Part shown: one piece after another, positions 54,369 to 64,000 of the stretch
How positions within the stretch are numbered: the stretch's first letter is position 1
How the letters are laid out: every line of letters starts with the position of its first letter
NCBI GenBank assembly: GCA_016714225.1
Contig: JADJNS010000019.1
Span: 248,001 to 312,000, forward strand
Origin: Archangiaceae bacterium
GTDB lineage: Bacteria; Myxococcota; Myxococcia; Myxococcales; Myxococcaceae
DNA: 64,000 nucleotides
Direction of reading: 5' to 3'
Made by a program: the position numbers and the translations under genes
Notes under the pieces: model-generated
What the model was told of the DNA's origin: nothing
The model's input: the letters and a program-made list of their open reading frames with translations, nothing else
The model's database searches: none

Positions 54369-55846
54369 CGCAGGTCTGCCTTCACGATGGTGGCCTTGCC
54401 GGGCGCGACCGTCACCCGCTTGGTCACCGTGCGCCGCGTCTTCACGTTCTTGAGCTCTACCGTCAGCGAGCCCGAGGGCACCAGGTAATCGGCGATGGGC
54501 GTGACGCCGATCTCCCGGCCATCGACGAACACCGTCGCCCATGGCACCGCGTCGACGGTGATGCGGCCGGGCCCCTTCTTGTGAGCCGCCGCCGGCTTCG
54601 ACGCCGCCGGGGCGGGCTCGACCTCGGCCCCACGCGAAGCCGCCGGCGCCTCGGCCGCGGCAGCGGGCGTCGGCAGCGGCTTCACCGGCACCCCCGGCTC
54701 GGGCGCCGCGCGCACCTCGGCCGGCTGCGGGGCCGGCGCGTTGGCCACCGGCGATGGCGCGCGCCGCACCGCCGCGGTGACCGCGAGCCCGGCCGCGGCC
54801 AGCGCGAGGGCGGCGCCGCCCCACGGCCACAGGCGCCGGCCGGCTCGAGCCCCGGTGAGCTCGGCGGTGCCCGCCGAGGTCGAGCCCCCGCGGTGCCGGG
54901 TGGCCTCGGTCTTCACGTCGAGCGCCTCGATGGCCGGGGCGCACAGGCGCTGCACTCGGGCGCCCAGCGCCTCGGCGGCCAGCAGGTCGGCCTGCGGCAG
55001 CGCGTCGCGCAGCTCCCGCGCCGTGCCCATCCGCTTCGACACGTCTGTCTCGGTGGCCCGGGCGATGGCGTCGCTCAGCGCACCCGCCAGGTCGGGCCGC
55101 AGCTGGGCGAGCGGGGGCAACGGCTCGCGCTCGATGGCGGCCAGCGTCTGAGCGTCGGTGGCGCGGCGAAACGGCGACTCGAGGGCGCCAGCGGCGTACA
55201 GCGTCACCCCGGCGCCGAAGATGTCGGCGCGGCGGTCGACCGCTTCGCCGCGGGCCTGCTCGGGGGGCATGTACTCGAACTTGCCCTTGATGACGCCGGC
55301 CTGGGTGGTGCTGCGCCGGCTCGACGCCTTGGCGATGCCGAAGTCGGCGAGCTTCACCTCGCCGTTCACCGAGATGAGCACGTTGTGCGGCGTGACGTCG
55401 CGGTGCACAACCTCGAGCCGCTCGCCTCCCGGGCCGGTGAGCTCGTGCGCGTGGTGCAGGCCCTCGCAGAGCGACCGGCCGATCCACGCGAGCTCGCGGG
55501 CGTCGAGCCGCTCGCCGGCGGCGGCGACCGCCTTCACCAGCCGCGACAGCGCGACGCCGCGCACCAGCTCCATCGCCAACCAGAGGTAGCCCTCTTGTTC
55601 GCCGACGTCGAAAATCTGCACCACGTTGGGGTGGCTCATGCGGGCCTGCAGCCGAGCCTCGGCGAGAAAGCCCTCGACCGCGTCGGGGTCTTCGGCGAGG
55701 TGCGGCAGCAGCAGCTTCATCGCCACCAGCTTCTCGAAGTTGCCCAGGCTCTCTTGCCGCGCCAGGTAGACCTCGCCCATGCCGCCGGTGGCGATGCGCT
55801 CGCCCAGCGCGTACCGGCCCAGCTGCAGGTTGCGCACCCCCGCCAT
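54365..55846 (-). CDS. membrane Ser/Thr protein kinase with PEGA-like tail
   Basis: A 493-aa kinase. Gly-loop ERIATGGMGEVYLA, catalytic Lys44 (VAMKLLLP), HRD at 148-150 (VVHRDVTPHNVLI), DFG at 168-170, and MPPEQARG in the activation segment. A hydrophobic segment near 340-365 is the transmembrane helix, followed by a Pro/Ala-rich linker and a C-terminal extracytoplasmic PEGA-like domain (ITVDAVPWATVFVDGREIGV). The HRDVTPHN form is common in myxobacterial kinases. One-base overlap with the TPR gene and a 4-base overlap with the sigma54 activator imply one operon. Confidence 0.93.
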
Positions 55847-56760
55847 CAGAGCGCCACCACCACCACCACCGCGGCGAGCCCGGCGGCCGCGGCGACGCCG
55901 AACAGCACGCCGCTGGCCACCGCCTGGGCGCGCGCGCGCGCGTTGAGGCGCTGCGCATCGACCGCGAAGTGGCCGGGCGCTCCGACCTCAGCGGCGCGCG
56001 AGGCGCGGTCGTCGGCGTCGGAGAGCAGCTTCAAGGTGAGGCCGGTCGCCGCCAGCGCCACCGCGGTCGCGCCCACCACCCAGCCGGGCCAGCGGGGAGA
56101 CGCCTGCTGCGCGGCGGCCTCGGCCTGCGGCGGCAGCAACTCGATGGCCGGCGCGGGCGCGGCGGTGGCCGGGCCGGCGAGGGCCCGCGGCGCAGCCGCC
56201 GAGTACAGCGTGCCGAGCAGCTGGCCGGCCGCCCCGAAGGCCGAGACGTAGAGCTCGCGCGTCGAGGGGTCGAGCGTGAAGCGCACGGTCGGGGCCGCGG
56301 CGGCGCGCCGCTCGACGTACGCCGCCTGCGGCGAGGCCCGCTCACCGAGGGTGAGCTGCGCGGCCTCGCGCCACGGGTCGATGAGCTGCACCAGCAGCTC
56401 GCCCGTCGGGGCAGGCCGGTCGACCAGGGTGACGGTGCCAGGGGGGTAGACCCTGCGCTTCGCCGCGGAGAAGACGTCTTGCAGCTTCGGCGAGGCGTCT
56501 TCGGGCAGCGCGGCGTCAGGGGCCTCGCGCAGCAGCTCGGCGAAGGCGAGCTCGGCCTCTTCGCGGTGACCGAGCGCCACGTAGGCGCGGCCCAGCAGGT
56601 CGAGCACCTCGCGCCGCTCGTCGGCGCGCAGCCCCGGGGCGTGGCGCGCCTTCTCGAGCGCGGTGGCCGCCGCCTGGTACTCCAGCGCGTCGAAGAGCCT
56701 TCGCCCCTCGGTGAGGGGTGTGCCGGCGCCGAGGGCACAGGCGAGAGCGAGGGTGAGCAC
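55846..56760 (-). CDS. TPR-containing membrane protein
   Basis: A 304-aa protein with an N-terminal signal peptide (MLTLALACALGAGTPL), two TPR-like helical repeats (GRRLFDALEYQAAATALEKA, EVLDLLGRAYVALGHREEAE), a beta-rich middle (TRELYVSAFGAAGQLLGTLY) and two C-terminal hydrophobic helices (WVVGATAVALAATGLTLKLL, VASGVLFGVAAAAGLAAVVV). It is the first gene of the operon with the kinase and the sigma54 activator, so it may be an input or scaffold for the kinase in the envelope. No known family. Confidence 0.75.
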   Translation of the reverse strand: MLTLALACALGAGTPLTEGRRLFDALEYQAAATALEKARHAPGLRADERREVLDLLGRAYVALGHREEAELAFAELLREAPDAALPEDASPKLQDVFSAAKRRVYPPGTVTLVDRPAPTGELLVQLIDPWREAAQLTLGERASPQAAYVERRAAAAPTVRFTLDPSTRELYVSAFGAAGQLLGTLYSAAAPRALAGPATAAPAPAIELLPPQAEAAAQQASPRWPGWVVGATAVALAATGLTLKLLSDADDRASRAAEVGAPGHFAVDAQRLNARARAQAVASGVLFGVAAAAGLAAVVVVVAL

Positions 56761-56961
56761 CAGCGGCTGACGCTAGACCAGCTGTCGGCGCTGCCGCAGC
56801 TGTCCGCTCGACCGGACACCGGGTCGGCCGCGCGCTGTACCCGGAGCAGACGGGCGCTCGCCCGGCCCCGGTACGGCCCAGTCGGCTGGCGCACTTGAGC
56901 CCCCCGGTCGCGGCCCGGCGGCTGCTCTGTGTGACGGCGCACCAACCAACCGGGAGCACAC

Positions 56962-58533
56962 ATGCGAAACATCGGGCTGCTGTTCATCACCGTGGCGCTG
57001 GGGTGTGGTCAGGCAGACGACGCGGGCTGGGCCGAAGCGACCGACGACGCCGACCTGCCGCTGGGCACCGCCGAGGTGCGGCTGCTGCCGAGCGCCGACG
57101 TCGGCTCGTGGAACATGGCGGGCGCGAGCTGGGCCGCGGTCGACGACGGCCTCAAGTTCGCGGCGGCCGACGATGCGCAGAGCCAGGTGCTCACCCGTGC
57201 GGGCCTGGCGCTGGGCAGCCACCGGGTCGGCTACGCGCCGCTGGCGCAGGGCAAGGGGGTGTCGGCGACGCTCTTCTACCGGGCGCACCTGCAGGGGTCG
57301 GCGTCAGGCACGGTGCAGGCCGAGCTGTACCTCGACGACCAGCTGCTCGCCTCGTCTGACGAGCACCCGGTCGGAGCGTGGCGCAACTACCGAGACGTCT
57401 TCACGGTGAGCGCCGCGCCGGGCGGCCGGCTGTCGTCGCGGCTGGTGTTTCGCAACCCGTCGGGGCGGGGCGCGCTCGGCTACACCCAGGTGTGGCTGAG
57501 CGTCGCGGTGCAGAGCGGAACGGGGGCCGACGCGGGCGCGCCGCCCCCCGCCGACGCGGGCACCCCGCCGCCGGCCGACGCCGGCACCGGTGACCGCTAC
57601 GCGAACGCGCGGCGCATCTCGGGCACCTGGGTGCTGCAGCAGATCGACAGCGCGGCCCAGCTGCAGTCGATGCTGGCGGGCAGCCTGGGTGACGCGCTCG
57701 ACACCCCGGGCGTGCGGGGCTTCTCGATGCGGGTGGCGTGGAGCGCGGTGGACCAGGACTTCTCGCTGCTGAACGCGGGGCTGAAGGCGGCGCGCGACCG
57801 GGGCCTCGAGTTCACCCCGCGGTTCATGGCGGGCCGGCACTCTCCGGCGCGGGTGTTCGCGGGCGGGGCGCCCTACTACCTCAAGGGCAGCGAGAAGGTG
57901 CCTGCGCCGTTCTACGCCGACGGCCGGGTCAACGACGTGTTCGAGGCCGCGTACGACGACTTCGTGGGTCGCCTCGCGGCGTGGTGCCGGCAGAACGGCG
58001 TGCACCTGCTGCACCTGGCCTGGTACGGGCAAGACTGGGCCGAGCTGAACCACGGCGCCGAGGTGCGGGCCGCGGCCGGGTACACCTTCGAGCGGTGGCA
58101 GCTGGCGCACGACCGGCTCATCGACATCGGCCTCAAGTACGCGACCGACGCGCTGACCGTCGAGCTGCCGTTCTCGGGGTATGGGCCGGTGACTGCGGCG
58201 GCGGCGCACTTCGCCGACCACGTGGTCGCCGCCATCGGCCCCTCGAACCCCCGGTTCTTCTGCCAGTCGAACGGCTGGGGCCCGAGCGGCGACTGGGGCG
58301 CACCCGACGCGAGCATCGAGGCGCAGTTCGACCAGGTGTGGTCGCGTCAGATTTTCCGCGGAGAGCAGGCGATTCAGCCCGAAGACTACGACTGGTCGGT
58401 GCTGTACGGCTTTCTGCGCACCAACCACGCCACCTACGCCGAGGTGTACACGCCCAGCTTCGGCCTGGCGCGCGCCGCGCTGCTGGCGAGCGAGCTCGCC
58501 CGCTTCGGCCAGGGGCCCCTGCAGACGCCCTGA
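56962..58533 (+). CDS. lipoprotein with glycosidase-like barrel, 523 aa
   Basis: MRNIGLLFITVALGCG is a lipoprotein signal peptide. Residues 40-180 are a beta-sandwich of jelly-roll type (AELYLDDQLLASSDEHPVGA). An Asp/Ala/Pro linker (ADAGAPPPADAGTPPPADAG) separates it from a 300-residue alpha/beta domain with FSMRVAWSAVDQDFSLLNAG, RGLEFTPRFMAGRHSPARVF and VHLLHLAWYGQDWAELNHGA, whose ordering of aromatic strands suggests a TIM-barrel glycoside hydrolase-like protein. Catalytic acids cannot be assigned with certainty. It faces the operon of the kinase across a 201-bp divergent spacer. Confidence 0.72.
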   Translation: MRNIGLLFITVALGCGQADDAGWAEATDDADLPLGTAEVRLLPSADVGSWNMAGASWAAVDDGLKFAAADDAQSQVLTRAGLALGSHRVGYAPLAQGKGVSATLFYRAHLQGSASGTVQAELYLDDQLLASSDEHPVGAWRNYRDVFTVSAAPGGRLSSRLVFRNPSGRGALGYTQVWLSVAVQSGTGADAGAPPPADAGTPPPADAGTGDRYANARRISGTWVLQQIDSAAQLQSMLAGSLGDALDTPGVRGFSMRVAWSAVDQDFSLLNAGLKAARDRGLEFTPRFMAGRHSPARVFAGGAPYYLKGSEKVPAPFYADGRVNDVFEAAYDDFVGRLAAWCRQNGVHLLHLAWYGQDWAELNHGAEVRAAAGYTFERWQLAHDRLIDIGLKYATDALTVELPFSGYGPVTAAAAHFADHVVAAIGPSNPRFFCQSNGWGPSGDWGAPDASIEAQFDQVWSRQIFRGEQAIQPEDYDWSVLYGFLRTNHATYAEVYTPSFGLARAALLASELARFGQGPLQTP

Positions 58534-58587
58534 AGGCTGCGGCGGCGAGGGTGCCGGCTCGGCTCGACCCGCGGTTTGGGGCTAAGA

Positions 58588-59550
58588 ATGCAGGCGATGG
58601 AGTCAGCCTCTTCGCGCCGTGGGGTCGCCGTGCTGCTGTGGGTGGGGCTGTGGGGCTCGGGCTGCAACTGCGGCCCGTGCTCTGCCGACGACGACTGCGA
58701 CGACGGCCAGTACTGCACCGGCATCGAGCGGTGCCGACCCACCAACCCCGCCGCCGACCGGCGCGGGTGCATCTCCCCCAACCCGGCGTGCCTGGCCGGC
58801 CAGTTCTGCGTCGAGGTCGGCAACCGCTGCATGTCGCCGTGCGGCGACTGGGTGCGCGACGGCAACGGCGACCCGGTGCTCACCGACGGCCTACCGACCA
58901 GCAACCGCGACGACGACCGCGACGGCGACGGCGTGAACGACGCCGAGTGTGGCGGCGTCGACTGCGACGACCTCGACCCGCACCGGCGCCCAGGGCTCGA
59001 AGAGGTGTGCGACCCCCTGGGGCACGACGAAGACTGCAACGAGGCCACCTGGGGCGCGCTCGACCGCGACCTCGACGGCCACCTCGACGCGCGCTGCTTT
59101 CACGCCGGGCCCGATGGCGGGCCGCTCGCTCAGCGCTGGCGCGCCGATGCGGGGTTCTTCGACTTCCTCGCCGGCACCGACTGCGACGACTTCAACGCCC
59201 GCGTGTTCCCCCTCGCGGGAGAGGTGTGCAACGGCATCGACGACGACTGCGACGGCCAGGTCGACGAGGGCACGCTGGTGCCCCTGCTGGTCGACGCCGA
59301 CGGCGACGGCTTCGGGCGGCCGGGCAGCGCGGTGCCGGTGTGCAACGACGCGCGGGGGTACACCGCGCGAGGGGGAGACTGCGACGACACCAACCCGCAG
59401 ATTTTCCCCGGCTCCATCGTCTGCCTCGTCGGAGGCCAGGGCACCGAGTACCACCTGTGCCGCCTCGACGGCGCCGGGTGGGACGCCGGCGTCTGCACCG
59501 CCGGCCGCGTCTGCGTCACCCAGCCCGGGGGCCACGGCATCTGCCGCTGA
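58588..59550 (+). CDS. MopE-like Cys/Asp-rich lipoprotein, 320 aa
   Basis: The protein begins MQAMESASSRRGVAVLLWVG and has a lipobox-like WGSGC. After a Cys cluster (CNCGPCSADDDCDDGQYC) it carries three Asp-rich loops of the MopE type: GDGVNDAECGGVDCDDLDPH, GTDCDDFNARVFPLAGEVC with NGIDDDCDGQVDEG, and GGDCDDTNPQIFPG. These modules bind calcium or copper and are common in myxobacterial surface proteins. ATG 58588 is the most upstream ATG before the signal peptide; ATG 58597 is also possible. Confidence 0.8.
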   Translation: MQAMESASSRRGVAVLLWVGLWGSGCNCGPCSADDDCDDGQYCTGIERCRPTNPAADRRGCISPNPACLAGQFCVEVGNRCMSPCGDWVRDGNGDPVLTDGLPTSNRDDDRDGDGVNDAECGGVDCDDLDPHRRPGLEEVCDPLGHDEDCNEATWGALDRDLDGHLDARCFHAGPDGGPLAQRWRADAGFFDFLAGTDCDDFNARVFPLAGEVCNGIDDDCDGQVDEGTLVPLLVDADGDGFGRPGSAVPVCNDARGYTARGGDCDDTNPQIFPGSIVCLVGGQGTEYHLCRLDGAGWDAGVCTAGRVCVTQPGGHGICR

Positions 59551-59563
59551 GAGGGTCGGCCTT

Positions 59564-60526
59564 CTACGGAGCGCACAGCCCGGGCGACGGCGCGCCGCCC
59601 ACCGCTCGCCCGTAGTTGCGCAGCGGCAGGCACTGCACCAGCGGGTAGTCGACCGGCTGCAGCACCACCGACTGCCCCGAGATGCTCACCGTGGTCGCGC
59701 CCATGCGCTGCCACAGGCCCATGATGGCGTTGCGCTTGACCGCGTGCGGGTCGTCGAGCACCTGCTGGCTCTTGGGGAACATGGTGCCCTGCGCGCCGTC
59801 GAGCTCGACAATGCCCGACAGGTAATGCTGCAGCGCGCAGCCCGACCCCAGGCTCGAGGGAAAGACCGGCTCGCTCGCGTAGCTGGCCGGCGGGTCGAAC
59901 GGGTACGTCGAGCCGTGCTCGGGCAGAAAGAAGCGGCCCAGCGTCGCGACCGGTATGTGAAACGTCGCTCCGCCGCCGCCGTTGTCGATGCGCGTGATGC
60001 CGGTCAGGCCCGCCACCGCGATGCGCCGCTCGATGTAATCGGCCAGGTTCGCGTTGCCCATCGACAGGTAATAGAGGTCGCCCCCCGTCGAGCGCACCTC
60101 GACGTTGCCGTCGGCGATGAGGTAGCCGATGACGCGCGCCGCCGACTCCACCGCGTTCATCGTCTCGACCGTGCACCCACCGGGCTTGCCACTGCCGCCC
60201 GCCGTACCGCCCGCGGCTCCTCCCCCCGCGCCTCCTGCGCGGCCTCCCGCAGTGCCACCCGCCACGCCGCCCGCGACTCCACCCGCAGTGCCGCCCGCAG
60301 TGCCGCCCGCTGCGCCTCCCGCCGTGCCACCGGCAACGCCGCCCGCAGCTCCACCTGCCGCGCCTCCAGCGGCGCCGCCCCCATCACCGCCCGCTGCGCC
60401 TCCACCCGCCTCGCCTCCCGCGCCGCCAGCGGCCTGGCCCCCACCGCCGGTGCCCTCACCGCCGGGAGGAGTGCCGCACGCGACGGCGAAGGCGAGCAGG
60501 CAGACGAGGCGAAGGGAGGGGCGCAT
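59564..60526 (-). CDS. Gly/Ala-rich lipoprotein, 320 aa
   Basis: MRPSLRLVCLLAFAVAC is a lipoprotein signal peptide with Cys17. Residues 19-115 are almost wholly Gly, Ala, Thr and Val in Ala-Gly-Gly triplets (AAGGVAGGTAGGAAGGTAGG type). The C-terminal 200 residues form a compact domain with one Cys pair (PGGC and SGCALQ, QCLPLR), containing RIDNGGGGATFHIPVATLGR. Function unknown; the long spacer would extend this domain away from the outer membrane. Confidence 0.75.
   Translation of the reverse strand: MRPSLRLVCLLAFAVACGTPPGGEGTGGGGQAAGGAGGEAGGGAAGGDGGGAAGGAAGGAAGGVAGGTAGGAAGGTAGGTAGGVAGGVAGGTAGGRAGGAGGGAAGGTAGGSGKPGGCTVETMNAVESAARVIGYLIADGNVEVRSTGGDLYYLSMGNANLADYIERRIAVAGLTGITRIDNGGGGATFHIPVATLGRFFLPEHGSTYPFDPPASYASEPVFPSSLGSGCALQHYLSGIVELDGAQGTMFPKSQQVLDDPHAVKRNAIMGLWQRMGATTVSISGQSVVLQPVDYPLVQCLPLRNYGRAVGGAPSPGLCAP
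60180..60470. repeat. imperfect triplet-based repeat tract in the Gly/Ala lipoprotein
   Basis: On the minus strand this stretch codes for Ala-Gly-Gly and related triplets, with units such as GCGGGCGGC repeated imperfectly about 30 times. It will be prone to slippage and alignment error. Confidence 0.75.
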
Positions 60527-60765
60527 GGGTGAACGACGTGCAAGGCAATGGCCGCGCCAGCGCGCGCAGGCGACATAACGGTGCGATTTCTAAAAGCCCC
60601 GCAGTGCTGTCGAGCTCGCGCTGGAGCGTGCGGTCGCGACCAATCGTCCGCTCCCAGCGGACGGCTCCCGGTCACACCGGGGGCGTCGGTGCGGGCGACG
60701 TGCTGCTGTCGTTGCCGCACGTTGCGAGCCCAGGCGTCGTGTAACCTCGCCGCTCGAGGGGCCCC

Positions 60766-63379
60766 ATGCGCACGTTCACGCTGTTCACCATCTGCCTCGC
60801 GGTCGCGGGCTGCCGAGCCTGCGTCACGCTCGAGCGTCCACTTTCGTTCCCCTGCAACCCCGACGCCTCGACGCCCGGCTCCGAGTGCCCGCAGGCCTTT
60901 CGCCGCGGGCTCGAGGGCCGTTGCCACGCGCTCGACGCCGGCGCGCCGTACACCTGCCGGCAAGACTCCGACTGTGAAGGCGCGTGGCGCTGCGGCCTCG
61001 AAGGCCAGTGCCACGAGCGCGACGCCGGCGCCGACTACCTCTGCACCACCGACACGCAGTGCGAGGCGCAGTGGCGCTGCGGCCCCACCGCCCGCTGCGT
61101 CGACTCGACCCACGACGCCCTCGAGCCGCCCGCGGCCGGCTTCGGCCCCCCGCAGGTCCAGCTCCTCTTCCCCGACGTCCCCGTCGGCAACGGCGCGGTC
61201 GGCGCTTCTCCCCGCCTCTACGTCAACGTCACCAACGACGCGGGCTGCCGCGTCGGCATCGACGTGCGCTCGTTCTCGTGGGAGCGCAAGGGCGTGCTCA
61301 CCAAGCACGTCGACTTCCCCAACGGCATCGTCGCCCTACCCCCCGGGCTGGGCGACGGCGACGCCTGCGAGAACCTGCAGCTCAGCGCCACCCAGCGCAC
61401 CGTCGACTCCGCCGCCTCGCTGCCCGCCTCGGTCGTCGCCCTCGCCGACACCGCCCTCGAGACCACCGCGCTGCTCGCCGACGGCCAGCTCTGCCGGCTG
61501 CGCCTCGACCCCACGCTGCTCTTCACCGCGCCCCTCGAGTGCCGCTCGCCCTTCAACGGCGCGAAGCCCACCCACCTCAAGAGCACCGCGCCCGAGTCCG
61601 ACAGCGACGACAGCGCCCCCGGCTACCTGGCGTGGAGCGACTCCCAGCTCTTCTGGCTGCACGACTTCCGCGCCCGCCTCGCCGGCCCGTTCACCATTCC
61701 CGACGGTGGCATCGCCGACGCGCTCGGCGTTCGCCTCAAGAACGCTACCGACGACGGCCTCATCGCGGTCACCCCAGATGCCGTACACCTCGCCCGGTGG
61801 GACGGCGCGACGCTGCGCGCTCCCGACGGCGGCGCCGGCCGCTTCGGCAGCACCCCCATCGCCGACACCACGTTCTTCGGCTTCCACGGCCCCGACCGCG
61901 CGCTCGCCCACCGCTCGGGGCTGCTCTACCTGGCCCTCGGCGACAGCATCTGGGTCGGCAGCCGCAACGCCTCTGCCAACACGCCGCTCGTCGACTTCGG
62001 CGACTTCGACGTCTGGTACCGGGAGACGAAGCTGCTCTCGACCTGCGAGCGCGACGACGCCAACGAGAGCAACCTCGACCTGAGCCTCTCTCCCGCCGCC
62101 TTCCCCGACGGCTTTGCCGCCATCACCCGCTGCAACGTGAAGAGCGGGCGCCTGCTCGGCCGCCACGAGGCCGTCTCGCTCAGCCAGTACAGCGCCGGCC
62201 CACCGCAGGTGCAGCAGACGCTCAACAACATCAGCGACATCGACACGTCTCCCGCCGGAGCGTGGTTCTTCGTGCCCCAGCTGCGTGTCGGCAACGGCAA
62301 CCCCGCCCGCACCGCGTGGGCCGACGCGCTCGGCCGCCTGTGGCTGCCCGACGACGACCTGCCCATCATCGAGGCCCTGGTGCCCGACGCCGTGCCTTCG
62401 TGGGTGGGCGGCGACTCGGCGCTCATCAAGGTGGGCACCGCGCCGGTGAACTGGGTCTCCGAGAAGGCCGGAGACATCGGCGCCGGCTTCCTCGGTCGCG
62501 GCGCCTGGGCGGTGTCGCCCGACGGAGGCTTCTCGAGCGGCCTGCAGTTCTCGAACGTGGGCACCGTCGGCGCAGTACGCGGCCTCGCCGGCGGAGACAT
62601 CATTCAGCTGCCGCCCAACATCTTCTCCCGCAACGTCTTCGTCGGGGGCTTCACCAGGGTCTACGCCGCCACGTCGGACTTCGACACCGTGCGCCCGCCG
62701 CTCGACGTCTCGCTGTACGAGCGCGACGGCGCCCGCCACCTGGTGTGGCGCTCGTTCGACACCGTGTGGCTGCTCACCGTCGACGAAGCCGCCGACGCCG
62801 GCATCTTCGACCTCGACCGGCTGCCCGAGCCCCAGCGCCGCCTCACCCCGCTGGTGAACCAGGCCATCACCTCGCTCGCGTTCACCGACGGCGCCGACGC
62901 GGGCCACTTCGCCGACGGCTACCTGGTCGCCGGCCCGCGCCTGTTCAGCTTTTCGGCCCTCAACCCCCGACTGGCGCAGCGACGAGGTGCTGGTCGGCCT
63001 CGACGAGCCGGTCGACGTCTTCTTCGACCGCGGTCGCGCCCGCGTCGGCCTGCGCGACGGCTCGCTGTTCAGCCTGCCCAGCCGCGTGCAGCTCGCCATG
63101 CCCTTCGCGCCCGGCGAGGGCCTCGCCCAGGGCTACGCGCGGGTCTGCCAGCAGGTGCTGGCCCTCTCCGAGCACCACCTGCTGCGGCTCGAGTGGTCGG
63201 GCGCCGAGCAGCTCGGCGCGTGGAGGCCGCTCGACCTGCCACCCGCGGTCGCCGCCGCCACCCAGCAGCCCGGCTCGTTCGCCCGCGCGAAGCTCTTCTC
63301 CATCGACCACGACGCGCTGCTCGCGCTCGACACCGGCGTCATCTACCGAATCTCGTTCTCTGGCGGAGGCTGCCCGTGA
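60766..63379 (+). CDS. large lipoprotein, frame break near 62968
   Basis: ATG 60766 (GAGGGG upstream) starts MRTFTLFTICLAVAGC, a lipoprotein signal peptide. A Cys-rich module with two similar units (DSDCEGAWRCGLEGQC, DTQCEAQWRCGPTARC) is followed by about 700 residues of beta-rich sequence with repeated Trp/Asp motifs (LAWSDSQLFWLHDF, DALGRLWLPDDDLP, HLVWRSFDTVWLL), probably a beta-propeller. The frame shifts near 62968, where a five-C run appears one base too long (the protein continues as DWRSDEVLVGLDEPVDVFFD in another frame to a stop at 63379). Removing one base gives 871 exact codons. The stop overlaps the next gene start by GTGA. Confidence 0.75.
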
Positions 63380-64000
63380 AGAAGACCCTGCTGTTGCTCG
63401 CGCTCGCCGCTTCCTCTACCGCCTTGGCCGAGAAGGCGAAGCTCGCGGTCATGTCGCTGCGCCCCGCCGGCGGCCTCGACGAGCAGGTCGCCTCGGCGAT
63501 GACCGACGCCGTCGCCACCGAGGCCAACGCGCGCGGCTTCTTCGAGGTGATGTCGAGCAACGACATCGCCACCCTGCTCGGCGTGCAGCGCCAGAAGCAG
63601 CTGCTCGGGTGCAGCGAAGACTCGGGCAGCTGCCTCGCCGAGCTCGCCGGAGCCCTGGGCGCCCGCTTCGTGCTCTCGGGCTCGGTGGCGAAGCTGGGCG
63701 ACGTCTTCCAGCTCACCTTGAGCACCGTCGACTCGAAGAGCGCGCAGCCCATCGGCCGCTCGACCCGCCTGGCCAAAGACCTCGCCGCGCTGCGCGCCCA
63801 GCTGCCCTATGCGGTGGCCGAGGCGACCGCGACGCCGCTGCCCGCGCCGCCCTCGCGCGTGCTGCCCTTCACCCTGCTCGGCATCGGCGCGGCCGCGCTC
63901 ATCGCCGGCGGCGTGGTCGGGTTCACCGCGCTCTCTTCCGAGGGCGCCATCAACCGCGAGCTGCAGAACGGCGAGCAGAACCCCGAGGCGCTGCGCCGCC
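63376..64000 (+). CDS. secreted CsgG/TolB-like protein, runs off right edge
   Basis: GTG 63376, overlapping the upstream stop, starts MKKTLLLLALAASSTALAEK, a signal peptide. The visible 208 residues contain ATLLGVQRQKQLLGCSEDSG and LGARFVLSGSVAKLGDVFQL, the same block order as the gene at 41537-42610 (ATLLGVERQRQLMGCGEDSC, LGAQYLLQGAVGKVGDNYLV). A hydrophobic segment (FTLLGIGAAALIAGGVVGFT) near residue 175 follows. These resemble the TolB/CsgG N-terminal fold. In both places the gene lies directly after a large secreted protein, suggesting a common function with it. Confidence 0.8.
   Translation, partial: MKKTLLLLALAASSTALAEKAKLAVMSLRPAGGLDEQVASAMTDAVATEANARGFFEVMSSNDIATLLGVQRQKQLLGCSEDSGSCLAELAGALGARFVLSGSVAKLGDVFQLTLSTVDSKSAQPIGRSTRLAKDLAALRAQLPYAVAEATATPLPAPPSRVLPFTLLGIGAAALIAGGVVGFTALSSEGAINRELQNGEQNPEALRR

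Overview
The window is GC-rich DNA (about 70% GC by eye) from a member of the Myxococcota, most likely a suborder Cystobacterineae / Myxococcaceae-type genome. The evidence is a TIGR02265 (DUF2378) protein, which is restricted to this group, a myxobacterial Ser/Thr kinase next to an FHA-sigma54 activator, MYXO-CTERM sorting signals, many Cys-rich or Gly/Ser-rich lipoproteins, and Asp/Cys-rich MopE-type modules. No rRNA, tRNA, insertion sequence, CRISPR array or prophage is visible.

Layout. 1-1461: three small minus-strand genes, two unknown and one a lipoprotein. 1579-3437: a LytS/LytTR-type two-component pair. 3532-12377: an MdtABC-TolC-like tripartite efflux operon (outer-membrane channel, adaptor, two RND permeases) with start-stop overlaps; the first permease is broken by an apparent 34-bp deletion. 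12418-13440: a VOC protein and a scrapyard holding a decayed TIGR02265 copy and scraps of the second RND gene. 13441-23817: large secreted or lipid-anchored proteins and the intact TIGR02265 gene. 23902-26623: housekeeping-type enzymes (NAD(P)-binding protein, glutathione transferase, M28 peptidase) and a small lipoprotein. 26624-27224: a long intergenic space with two diverged, inverted copies of a structured leader-like element, each pointing at one of the flanking divergent genes. 27225-29465: tex.

29506-34349: an MbnH-like di-heme enzyme and MbnP-like four-Cys protein with a 4-bp overlap, divergent from a His-rich small protein and a TonB-dependent receptor; this looks like a metal (probably copper) handling locus. 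34498-40784: a large unknown protein, a small membrane protein, a PAS-GAF histidine kinase, a HEAGH putative metalloprotein and a pirin. 40907-41365: a His/Asp-rich lipoprotein behind a cluster of perfect palindromes. 41537-48373: a giant surface protein (N-terminal WD-like repeats, a long array of VNDAP-type Ig/cadherin-like repeats, MYXO-CTERM) split by two frameshifts and run in frame into a secreted CsgG/TolB-like protein. 48848-52251: a DUF1592/DUF1552 pair. 53073-56760: an operon of TPR membrane protein, Ser/Thr kinase with PEGA tail and FHA-sigma54 activator. 56962-64000: secreted or lipid-anchored proteins, ending with a second copy of the CsgG/TolB-like protein.

Several reading-frame breaks (near 8830, 13458, 43440, 43780 and 62968, plus a gene scrap at 19547-19985) are mostly one- or two-base changes in G, C or GC runs. 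Part of them may be assembly error rather than biology, so each is flagged. Start codons were chosen from signal peptides, overlaps and Shine-Dalgarno-like sequence; where a longer frame exists in front of a clear signal peptide the shorter form is given.
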